A stretch of DNA of 64,000 nucleotides. It comes from Planococcus citri. Lineage: Eukaryota; Arthropoda; Insecta; Hemiptera; Pseudococcidae. Every line of letters begins with the position of its first letter. Within the stretch, counting starts at the first letter, position 1. The DNA is taken from assembly GCF_950023065.1 (NCBI RefSeq), contig NC_088680.1:13194559-13258558 (forward strand). Reading direction: 5' to 3'. A program made the translations under genes and the position numbers. The notes under the pieces are model-generated. The model worked only from the letters and a program-made list of their open reading frames with translations. It ran no database searches and had not been told where the DNA came from. Below, piece by piece: positions 11,601 to 22,300 of this stretch.

Positions 11601-12676
11601 CTAATATGCTTGTTCCATGACAGGCAGACAACTGGCAGGGTTGCAATCGACATTCATCCAATAATTTTTTGTTATGCTCTGCGCATAGTAATAGCCACAG
11701 CCAGGGCTTAAGAAAGACCACGCGCAGTTGAGGTATTTAAATTTCTTCAAAAGTGCTCCTGTGCCATCTCTTTTTTTTTATCTGAAGACTTGACGTATGG
11801 CATTTTGGATAACCTGCTTGGTAAGGTTTAGTTCCATCTGTGTGTCCACTCAGCTTACCAATATGATCGCACATGTCTTTCATAGCTTGTAGATTTCCGC
11901 AGCAAGCTGTAACATCGTAAGTACCTGAAAAAAAATCAAACTGGTTGATTACATAAATTTTTCATTTATTTTTTGCGTGATGTGTACACAAAATGCACCT
12001 GTTTTGCCATGCCATTTTGCTCTCACGCTCAATAAATTATCAAGATCAGAGAGGTCACAAATTTCAACATGCTGAGCACTGTGGTCGAGAGCCAAATGAG
12101 CCAATATGGGCCAGGGGGGAAATTATATGGTGGGTTTTTAAGAGGAAGAGGGAGAAGGTGGTTCCACTGAAAATTTGCCAACTGAAGTAGGGGGAAAATA
12201 TCAATTTCGCGGATTGATTTGTTCACATGACTTACAAAACTTTTTCATTTTCTGTTTTGGATTTCTGGAGGCTCAAATGTGATTTTTTTTAAATTTTAAC
12301 ACAAGAAACAAATTGGCCCCAGCGAAGCAAGGGCAAAAGTTGTTGAAAATTTTATTTTGAGAGAACCAAAAACGATATTTTTTTATGCAAAAAGTTTATT
12401 TTTTGACTTTTAACATTGTAGAATTTGAAATATTTTTTAATGTTTATTTTTAAAAAAGTCAAGAGATGCAGGCTCAAGTGAGAGCGAAATCTCTTGAAAA
12501 TTTGTATTTTGAGAAATGAAAAAACAGAAAATAGTAGGTAGATATATACTGAGACCAACTTACCCTTTCATACCCTTGGCATAATCGTCATCATAAATAT
12601 CAAAGTACTCCAGTGACGATACGCATACAAAAAGGAACAAAAACATGAAAAATACGCTGATTACTTTCACCGTCAT
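11601..12676 (-). CDS. Small secreted cysteine-rich protein 2, paralogue of the 4.7-5.35 kb gene; frame disturbed
   Basis: Exon 1 (12676-12564, exactly the length of its paralogue's) encodes a signal peptide, MTVKVISVFFMFLFLFVCVSS, and an acidic start (YFDIYDDDYAKG). Exon 2 runs from 11924 to a TAG at 11603-11601. It aligns with gene 1: TACC for AVC, MCDHIGKL for VCCHLRKL, QAGYPKCHTSS for ANGYPKCHESS, DGTGALLKKFKYLNCAWS, and DCNPASCLP. Two breaks are visible. With the donor matching gene 1 (GTAAGT at 12563) exon 2 is read in the wrong frame; an upstream GTATGA donor near 12569 would restore it. Then an A9 run near 11771-11779 carries one base too many before DGTG. The second could be a homopolymer sequencing error or a true disabling insertion. 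Function unknown. Confidence 0.6.
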
Positions 12677-12884
12677 CTTGAACGTGTGTGAGAAAATCAA
12701 ATTTGGATTTAACAGAAATTTGCTAGGAATGATCACCCTGACGAAGTGGGGGTTATGCCTTTTACTGTAATAATATTTTCAGTCAATCCTTTTTATTTCA
12801 TTTAAAAAATTGTTTTTCTAGCATAGGTACATATTACAGTAATTTTTTTTTTAATTGAAAAACGACGTTTGTGACAATGGCTTT

Positions 12885-12985
12885 TTATTTTAACATCTGG
12901 TAAAGCTGTTGTTTGATTTTCCAATGTGAATGGTGTAAAATGTAAAATATACCTATTATGGTGAATTATTTGATTGCACAGAGCG
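12885..12985. repeat. Third copy of the secreted-protein upstream cassette
   Basis: Matches 5570-5665 and 5895-5990: 'aacatctggtaaagctgttgtt', 'ggtgtaaaatgtaaaata', 'ggtgaattatttgattgcacagagc'. Its position upstream of gene 2 mirrors that upstream of gene 1. Confidence 0.6.
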
Positions 12986-13129
12986 CCAAATCCCACCACG
13001 TTGTTATATTATTTTGTCATGTTGGAATGCTGAATTTAGCTTCGATTATCAATATTTTACGAGTACCTATAATCATAAATTTATTGGTGGAATTTTCACG
13101 AATAAAATTTTCAAAACAATTCACAGAAA

Positions 13130-14330
13130 GAAACTAACGTTTCAAATGACGGCAAAAAAAAGTGGGCAGGTGGTGTTTTCGCTCCTCAGTTAGGAAAAGT
13201 ATTTGATGGCAGTTCTGGAACAGCTCATGCAAAGCTCAAAATAATTTTGACCTCACTGATGAAGCCCATTTGAGACAGAGTGTATTTTACTTATCCACCG
13301 GATGTTTTAAAAACAGTAAAAATTCGTCTAATATGGAATAGAAACTCTCTCCCTTTCCACACTCCTTCTTCGGTATTTTCAAATTGCAAACATGACTTAA
13401 GGTAAATAGGCCTATTCGAAATCATAAGCAGAAAAAAAGGCAAATTTTCAAAAATGTGCCCAAAAATATTTTTTTGAGATTTTTGTCGAGAAAGCGAAAC
13501 TTTTTCAGTCAGAAAACAACTTTTTCTGCTAGTTTTTGGCAAGAATCGATGCTTTAGAGTTACTTTTGGATAAACGTGGAGTTTTATTAGTCATTTTTCT
13601 GAAAAACGGTCGAAATTTCTTGTCAACTTTTGACAAAAAGCTACGCTTTTTTGCAATTTTTTTTTTTTTTAAATGCCACCCTTTTTCCCAATTTAAATTC
13701 AAACTCTTTGGTATTTTTTGCCAAATGAGCCAACATTTTCTTGACAAAAATTTTGGCCTCGTTTACATTTTTGTATTAAAAAATAGGACCTTTTGGAAAT
13801 TATTGCAAAAAAAATATCGTTTTGTAGGTAATTTTTTTGTTGAGTAAGCGAAACTTTTTTGCAACTTGTTGGTAAAAACAAAACAAGATGTTTTGGTAAA
13901 GTTTTGCAAAAAAAAAATCGAGGCATTTGAGTAACTTTTGGAAAAAAAGTGGATTTTTTTTAGTATCTAATGTTGCAACAAAACGAGATTTTCATCAAAA
14001 ATCAAAATTTCACAGTTTTAGCAAAAAGCATGACCTTTTTGGAAATTAGGGCATTGAGGAAAATACCAACACTTCTTCGCAATATTTTTTGAGAAAGCAA
14101 CACTCTTTTTGCAAAGCTCCTTTGTTTAAAAAAACAAGCTCTTTTTGGGATTTTTTCCCAACTTTCCCTCAAGAATTTTGGAAATTATCATTTTTCCAGA
14201 AAAACGTTTCGCACTAAAATGAACAATTTTTTTCAAAGGTGGCTTTTTTTATTCAAAAAAAAAAGTCTTTTCCAAAAATTGGCACTTTTTTCTGAAAAAT
14301 TCAAATGGTGTAATTTTTCTTACCTGGGTA
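13130..14330. repeat. Non-coding AT-rich degenerate repeat
   Basis: Long run of variants of 'gcaaaaaacgagctttttg' and 'gaaagcgaaactttttc' with poly-T/poly-A stretches. The same style recurs at 16600-17150, 42780-43060, 55440-55700 and 58130-58560. Overlapping ORFs on both strands here are Phe/Lys-rich products of homopolymers and were not called. Confidence 0.55.
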
Positions 14331-14339
14331 AATATTGTA

Positions 14340-15248
14340 ATATGTGATGCGATCTGGGATAGGGTACCCAAAGTCGGAAAAGTAAATTTCGTGCTACAGC
14401 AAAAAACAGTTGAGATATTGAGAAATGTCAATTTTCAGGTTACACTGAAAACTTGTTCTAGACACCGTTGGCTATCATCTAGCATAAAAATTACCTCTGA
14501 AAGAAATATTTTTCCCTATTAAATACCCAAACGAAGTTAAAAAAGAAAAGGTACCCAAAGTCGGCGTGTTGTTTCCCCCCGCTTGCGCTTCCACTACCAT
14601 TCCGCTTGCTACTACCCAATCGATGTTCTTCTGTTCTTTCCTGTTAGTTATGTCAAATTCACAATAAAATTAGTTGTATACCATTAGAAAACGCATATTA
14701 CATATCTTCCATGGTGGCTAGATGCCTGGAGAGCGGACTATCACGCCAGAGGTCGTGGGTTCAAGTCCTTCTCCGCGCAAAAATTTTTTTATAATTTTTT
14801 TCACTGATTTCTTTTTAAAGTCGTGAGTTTTTGTAAAATTTTAATTTTTTAAGCATTTTAATGTTTTTTTTTCAAATTTTCTGTACAAAAAATGTGTTTC
14901 CCTCAACATGATTCAACAAATAGTCAACAAATGTTGATACAATTTTTAAAATTTGATTGTCTATAATTTTGAAGTATCATATCAAAATTTCAGCCAATTT
15001 AGTGCAGTAGAAGTCGAGAAAATAATTTTTTTTCGAAATTTTGAATGAAAAACTTTAAACTTTGATTTTCTCAAAATTTTCTTTTTTTAAGCAGAAACTT
15101 CAACTGTTCATTGCTCAGCCGCAAAAAGGGCTAGACTTAATATCTTTTTTTTAAAAAAAAGCTGACATTTTAAGCTTTCAAATGACACAATAAAAACGAA
15201 AAAAAATTTTCCGACTTTGGGTACCCTATCCCAGATCGCATCACATAT
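14340..15248. mobile_element. 909-bp element with 39-bp terminal inverted repeats
   Basis: ATATGTGATGCGATCTGGGA, continuing TAGGGTACCCAAAGTCGG, at 14340 is repeated exactly inverted at 15211-15248. An extra internal copy of GGTACCCAAAGTCGG is at 14551. The interior carries a tRNA-like segment (14710-14778), a C-rich stretch near 14575-14615 and AT-rich filler. There is no transposase ORF, and a target duplication cannot be read with confidence because the ends are themselves AT palindromic. Confidence 0.8.
14710..14778 (+). other. tRNA-like (degenerate) segment inside the inverted-repeat element
   Basis: GGTCGTGGGTTCAAGTCC (14751-14768) is a good Pol III B box with T-arm, preceded by GGACTATCACGCCAG, which resembles a tRNA anticodon arm with loop CTATCAC, and further upstream by GGTGGCTAGATG in the position of a weak A box/D-arm. 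The 3' end TCTCCGCGC has no complementary 5' acceptor strand and the anticodon and T stems mispair, so this is a decayed tRNA or tRNA-derived repeat head rather than a working gene. Confidence 0.4.
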
Positions 15249-15249
15249 G

Positions 15250-16590
15250 TATCGCCAAAATTTGACAGAGGGCAGATTGGCCCCACTGCCGAAGGTAGTG
15301 CTGACATAACATATCCCTTATAGTAATGTAGGTAACGTGTATAAATATCTTAAAAGAAGTACCTAGGCTAAGTACACTACGTACTCGCGCATACAAGGCG
15401 GCACCCTTCTCGAAGAGAAAGGGTTCGCGAGCCACTAGGAAAGGGCTCGCGAGCCGTTGACAGTTATAGGTCGAGATAGGGATTCTTCGTGACATTTATA
15501 GTCTGAGATAGGATTTTTGGGCATAAATTAACAAAATCACATAAATTCTTCAAATTTATGTGTACTTAGCAATTACGCTATTGGTACCCCACTAATAAGG
15601 GTGGAGACTTGACCATCTCAAGTCTCTTTATAATACCGAACTTCTCGCCGAAATAGTGGAGAATTCAGAGTATTGTCTTCGAGTAATGTAGCCGAACCGC
15701 TGTTAAGTAAGACTTCGCGGTTCTTACTCTAAACTCTGAAAAATGTCTTGTTTCTTATTTCGATGTTTCGCGGTTGTCGGTTCGTATTCGAGACGTTGAT
15801 AAAAATTATTCCATGGGATCTCCTTATTTGAGGAAATCATGGTAAAGTTCTTTTGTTTTCTCCATCTCGTTAGATGGTAAATAACCTGCGTGCGTAAATA
15901 GTATACCTTTTTGATATCTTGGGCTGCACCCAGGCACCACCAAGATAGGCAAAGAATTAAAGCGCACCTCTTTTAGTTAAGTTCCATCGAACGCCTTAGT
16001 TATTGGTTAGGCACCCGAAAGAGATGGAAAACGAGAACAGTTTGTAGTAAGTGGTGAGATATACTTATTCATTTAATTTAAGTTTAATATTTTTACCTTC
16101 GCATGGATTTTGAGCAAGGTGTCGTAAATCCATGAAGATTAATATTTATGTTGTTTTCTTGTGTAAATACTAGCAAAACTACTTATCTTCGCATATCCTA
16201 TTCTCCACAGGTGTTTAGGGTAAAATCTCTAGTTAGATTGTCATTTTGATTTTTATGATCTACGCCAACACACGCATGGCGAGATCATCTCAAACTAAAT
16301 TCATTCATTTCATACTTTCTACTAAAACTTAGAGAATATTACGTATGTTGATGAATTTGCGTGTAAAATGTAAATATACCTTGTAAATAGAGCAGACTGA
16401 GACTTATTTATTAGGTATTCTTTTTAAATGATGTATAGGACAGAATAGTCATTCTACGCCCTTCTGAGCTATCTAGGTATTGGCAAATATTCCCCGCCTA
16501 AGGAATATTTCTAATCTTCTCCCCAACGGGAGGAATTCTTCTCTGAACCACCTTTAGTAGGGAGGCCGTTCCGCCCTATATCAAATTATA
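15250..16590. other. Non-coding block of mixed composition, unassigned
   Basis: Less AT-rich than its surroundings, with no ORF longer than ~85 codons and no protein motif. Short inverted pairs (for example 'gaattcagagtattg' against 'ttctaaactctgaa'-type words near 15660-15740), a TATA-like 'tctttataata' at 15626 and C-rich stretches near 16490-16580 would suit a solo LTR, but I could find neither TG...CA ends nor a target duplication. Left unassigned. Confidence 0.3.
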
Positions 16591-17619
16591 GTTTTTTTTT
16601 TTGTTGAAAATCTGCATTTTTTTTCAAAATTGTTTCTAAATATAAACATTTTTATTGAAATTGACGTTCTCTCTATCTACATTTTTCCAACAAATTCAAG
16701 TTGTTATAACGTTTTTCTAAAATTTGATTTTTTTTACTAAAAAAAAAACTTTTTTTCCCCAAAAATTTACATTTTTCAATTCTAAAAAATTTTAAACGTC
16801 ATTTTTTAAAAAATGATTTTTTTCACAAATTGAGATTTTTTTTCTAATTGCTTTCCTCAAAACGGTCGCTTTTTTACATTCTGATTCAACTATAGACACA
16901 ATTTTTTCAAAAACTGTCATTTTCTTAAAAGTTACATGTTAGATAGGTACCTACCTATTCTTGTCAAAAAGTGAAATTTGTCAAAAATTGGCCTTTTTTC
17001 CTAAAAATTGTCATTTTCCCAAAAGTTACCTACCATTTCTAACAAATTTGACATTTTCTCTAAAAATTGACAAGTATTTTCTTCAGAAACTAAAATTTTT
17101 CAAAAATTTGATTCAGTTCTATTTTTAAAAATCGACAAAATTTTCAATTTGAAGAATGTATCTATTCATTTAATCCCCCCTCCCATCAAGAAAGTTCAGA
17201 TTTTGAGATAAGTACCTGCTTACTTATTTCGTACAAAAGTTGGTCGAGAAATATCTTTATTGAATTATTTTTCAGGTGAACTTTCGGTATGAGCCACCTT
17301 GTTCAGATCATCTCTCATCTAGGTACCATGAAACTACAGCACACTCAATCTCAATCGTGGAAAAAGAACCTGCAGATAAATTCAACTGTGCAAGAAACGA
17401 CTAGCGATGATAAAACAGCCGATAAGCAAGTTTATGTGTAGAAATTGAAAGGTTCAGTGCAGTGAATTGTGTTGCAGTGAGTTTGTATACCGTGAAGTTC
17501 TTTAGATAGACTGGTTCGGTTATCTTTTTTTATCTCGGTTCGTCGCAACACGAAAATATAATCTTTACTAATAATTAATATACGAGTACCTAATAAAGTG
17601 AACCAATCAATTAATCGTG

Positions 17620-18850
17620 ATGCTGACTTCGAAACGTAAGCGTTGTATTGACGATTCAGACTCCGAGGATAACGTATCTCCTGCAAAGGTGCAGAAATCA
17701 CACCATGATAATGATGTAGCTAAAGCCAAGTTAGCATTACGAGACCTAAGACGTATTAGTGTTTTAGAGATGACTAAATTGAACGTCATATGTAATGAAT
17801 CGTCCGCCAAATTCATCAATGATACTATTCCACGAATGTAAGTTTTTCAGTGCTTTCTTTGTAGATAGGTAGGGACCTGTTTACTGTAGGTATTTGATGC
17901 AAATGGACGTAATCACGATGAATATTTCAGGCAAGCGGCCGGACCGGACGAATCGAGGCGTTTAATGAAAATATTAGACGAAGGTTTACTGGAGCTCGAA
18001 CAAATACGTCAGAGTTCTGTACAAAAAATACTCAAAATTGAATCCGCAGAACGGGAACGATTAATGAAAATAATAGAATCGACACCAGCCATTGACTTCG
18101 AGGCCTTATACGAGGAAAAATGTACGTACTTGCGAACATTTCTTCAATCTTTCTATCTACGTACGATAGCATTTGTACAATTTTATGTGTTTTTGTACAG
18201 GCAAAGAGCTACTGAAGACGTGGAAATGGCCAGAAGAGGAACTGACGAATATTAAAAACCTGCCTGTTTGGACATCTGAACACGACGTAAAAATCAAGCT
18301 TAAATACATTTCAGGGGAGTTTGAAGAAAAAAAATCCCTTATAAGATGTTTCGAGTATAACGATAAAGTTTATTTGGCAAAACTGCCTCCTCAACCTTTC
18401 ATTTGGAATGAAAAGAAACGCAAACCCAAGCAGCTGGTTCTGGTTGCAGATTACGATAAAGTTACAGGTACCAATCTAGACTGAATCTATGTACCTACCT
18501 AATGCTGAAATTTCGTATTACCTATCAAATTGCATAATTAAATTATTACGTTGATTATTTCAACAGAATATCTCGAAGACGTTACCAAAGGAGATAATAA
18601 AGTAAAGAAACCAGACCTGAAGATCGGAGATTATTTTACAACTATGGAGAAAGGAATGGAATGGAGATACGTGTGTCGTGTTCCATCTTGTATGCAAAAT
18701 TACTCATCAGTCAAAGCAAGAGACGATCATGAAGCATTGCTCGATGAAGATGAGAATCCTCATTTCAGCTTTAAAATATGGTTCAACGAGGTGGATACAA
18801 TTTTTAAGCATTATTTGCCGGTGAAATATGATATCGAAGAACAACAATAA
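17620..18850 (+). CDS. Uncharacterised protein, 319 aa, four exons; nuclear-looking
   Basis: Exons are 17620-17837, 17931-18121, 18201-18467 and 18567-18850. Junctions are GT-AG, the phases fit and the sum is 320 codons with the stop. The N-terminus is basic then acidic (MLTSKRKRCIDDSDSEDN), which resembles a nuclear localisation signal beside a CK2-type acidic patch. Residues ~74-136 are rich in Glu, Lys and Leu and likely helical or coiled coil. Residues ~138-225 look like a compact beta-rich domain (LKYISGEF, YLAKLPPQPFIW, QLVLVADYD). Near the C-terminus C262-x4-C267-x12-H280-x10-H291 has zinc-finger-like spacing but a poor core. An in-frame GTG precedes the chosen ATG; the ATG is preferred. 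AATAAA signals lie at 19281-19290. I do not recognise the family and assign no function. Confidence 0.8.
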
Positions 18851-19247
18851 GTTCGAGTAATTATATTAGTTCTTTTTTTGGGTATGTACAATTTCTAATA
18901 TTTGCGAATTATTTATCGCAGTTAATCATTTTTTGAAAATTAATATTTATGGGAATTTGTTGAAAATTTTGAATGAATTTTGCGATCGTTCTTTTTTCGA
19001 TACAATGACTATGCTTTTTCCAGTACAGTTGATTCGTAAATTTCGTTAAAATTTAATTTATGTATCGCGATTTATTTATTTATGATTTTTGAATTAATAT
19101 TTGGGTAAATGTGCAACGATTTATTTGAATTTTGCGATCGTTTGGGTTTGGATGGGTTGTTACAGCTTATTTCTTTGTTACTTATTGTGAGATGTGTTAT
19201 ATGATTATTGATTGTTATACATTTTGAAATTGTTTGGATCGTTACCG

Positions 19248-19290
19248 TTTATTTTTGTTATACTTGTTTCAATGAAGTTAAATAAATAAA
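19248..19290. promoter_or_regulatory. Interlocked polyadenylation signals of two convergent genes
   Basis: AATAAATAAA at 19281-19290 serves the plus-strand gene. TTTATT at 19248-19253 is AATAAA on the minus strand, 53 nt beyond the esterase stop codon. If both are used, the two 3' UTRs overlap tail-to-tail by about 40-70 nt. Confidence 0.55.
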
Positions 19291-19305
19291 AGTTGAAGAA
19301 AAAAT

Positions 19306-22300
19306 TCAAGAATTTTTTATTATATTTTCGATACAATTTTCCGACTCCGTTTCTCCTTTTTTAATACGTTTTATTAAATTATTCCATAACTTATACCGTG
19401 CTTCGTAAATTCTCCCTCGAACAATTTGTAGATTTCCATCGATGAATAAATACGAAGGATCTTTGTCGGTAAAAGGAGACCATTGAATATCGCCCAATTC
19501 TTTTCCATTAGGATTGCTGCAGACAAATGATAAAAAAATCACTCGTCAGTTAGATATCGATACTCGATAAGTACTTGTGAGAGATTAAGATTAGGTACGA
19601 GAGAAGGGGAAAATTGTGGTTTTCCTCCTGCCAATCACAAAACTATTTTTCGAAATGCGATTTCAAAATTCAATAGCGAATCGATAAAGGAACCCGAAAT
19701 ACATCACAAGCCAAAATATCAGGTCTGAAATTCATTTTTCGATTTTTGGCGCATTTTTCAAAAATTCAAATTTGGGCTAAAACTGAAAAAAAATCAAAAT
19801 TTTACCAAAATGATCTAGGAAGCTGAAATTCAGTTTGTACCCTATTTTAGACCTCCTGAGTCGATTGGTGATGGTTTAAAATCGTTTTGAAGTTTCCAGC
19901 GGATTTTCAATTTTTTTTCCAAAATATTTAATTACTGGAGAAAATTTTGAATTTGAACCGGCACAAAAAATTTTGAAAAAAGAGCCCAACCCAACCAAAT
20001 TGGGTCACAAAGATAACAGCTCCAAGTTAATGGATGCTAAATTTCATTTTCACCGTCGACCGTATATAATGGACGAATAATTCAACGGTGAAAAAAAGAC
20101 AAAATGTGACGGCTAGATTTTGGATGCAGAATCCAGGAAACCTTCTGCTCATGCGCCAAACATGACGCTTACGGTGCTGGTGGAGAGAGAGACGGTTCAC
20201 TGGTTCAACCCACGTTCAACCAGTAAACCGTCTCTCACACCACCAGCACCGTAAGCGTCATGTTTGGCGCATGAGCAGAAGGTTTCCTGGATTCTGCATC
20301 CAAAATCTAGCCGTCATTTCCTGCGATTTGAATTATTCGTCCATTACATACGGTCGACGATTTTCACCCTTGTTTCGAAACCTGGAAAATCCAAAAATTT
20401 TCTGGAGGCTCCAGAACGGTTTGAAACCATCACTAATCGATTCCGGAGGTCGAAAATAGAGTACAAACCAAATTTCAACTTTCTAGGTCAATTTGGTAAA
20501 ATTTTGACTTTTTTTCATTTTTGACCCAAATTTAAATTTTTAAAAATTCGCAAAAAGTCGAAAAAAATAAAATTTTAATTGGTGATTTATTTTGAGGCCC
20601 TCTATCGATTCCCTTCTGTCCAGTTCAAAAGTACATTTGTGACGAACTCAACAGTGTCGAGCTCGAATATCCACTTTTTTTATCAGACCCCCTCCTCCCT
20701 CTTCCATCAAACGTGGTCAAAATTACAAAAATGTCAAACTCTGGAGTGGTTTTTAGAGGTGCTGATCATGAGTTCAAATACCCATGTACTAACTTACTTT
20801 TTCGATACGACTCCTCTGAGCCCCCCCCTTCCCCCTCCAAACGTGGTCAAAATTATTCAAAATTTAATTACATAGGTATTCGAGAATCGAGGGTGATGAT
20901 TTCGATATCTGCTAACTTTTTAAATTCTACTTTTCAGGACCCCCCCTCCCCACCTTAAAAAAATGATCAAAATATTTCAAAAAATGCAAAATGATGTGTG
21001 ATACATTGTTTGTTAATATTTCGACAGTGCTGAATTCGAATATCTATTTGAAGCATACGTTTCCAAAACGCACTAAGTCCAAAAAAATATTGATAGCTGG
21101 TTTTTTGATATGTTGTAGACAAGACCTTTGGGCACAACATATCAAAAAATCAGCCATTTTGGGTCACAACTTCATGCTAGATGGCCTTGCAACTTCAGAA
21201 TCTTTGAAAATGGACTTAGTGCGTTTTGGAAACGTATGCTTCATTTACTTTATCAATTCGACTACTTTGAACCCCCCTCCCCCCATAAGGTCGTCAAATT
21301 CAAAATGTGTACCAAAATATTCAAAATCACATGTGACTCATCGTTTGTTAGGTTTTGGAAGGTGCTGAGTTCGAATATCCACATTATTTTTTGATTCGAC
21401 TCCTCCCAACTCTATCCCTCCCCCTCCCAATCGTAATAAAAAATTCCAATAAAATTCAAAATGACTGAAGACACTTAGTTTGGCAGGTTTGCGAAAATGA
21501 GTTCGAATATTTGCTTACTTTTTCGATCCAATTCTTCTGAACGCCCTCCCCCCTTCCCCACCCAAAACGAGGTCAAAATTCAAAAAATTCAAAATGACGT
21601 GACACATCGTGTATTGGGTTTTCGAGAGGGCTGAGTTCAAATATCCATTTATTTTTCGAATGTAACCCCTCAGTATCCCCCCTCCTCATCTTATCACACC
21701 TTAATGATGAAAACAAAAGTCGTAAAAAATACAAAAATACAGCGTGAAAAGTCGATTCCCACTAATTTGAAGGATCTGATTTCGAAAGATTGTTTTTTTT
21801 TTCATACACGCCCCCTCGATGCCTTCCCAAAGGCTGCCCTTCTCAAATTTTGAAAAAAAAAATACTCCAACAATTCGACACGACCAGGCACAAAATCGAT
21901 TTAATTGCTCAGTTAGAGCCCTCAGACTTAATTTCATCTCAATGGCCCACTCTACCAAGAATCCACATGACAGACCAAATTTTTGAGTTTTTTTTTTCAA
22001 AATTACGTCCAGTACAGAGGTACTGAGGGGTGGTATCCAAAAATTGACCAAATATTCGAATTCAGCACCCTCGAAAACCCAACAATCGGCGCGTCACACG
22101 ATTTTGCCGAATTTTTGAACTTTGATCATATTAAAACTCGGGGGGGGGGAGGCTTCGAACGGTCAGATCGAAAAAATAACTAAATATTTGAACTCAGCAC
22201 TTCAGAGTCATACGCAATCGATATGTCACTTCAATTTTATATTTTTTCAAATTTCTGTCAAAATGAACTTTTGTAACTCCCTTCGCCCCTCTATGGGTAA

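Noticed and set aside
13291..13926. ORFs on both strands rich in Phe, Lys and Ser
   Set aside because: Homopolymer-driven open frames in degenerate AT-rich repeats; the two strands mirror each other.
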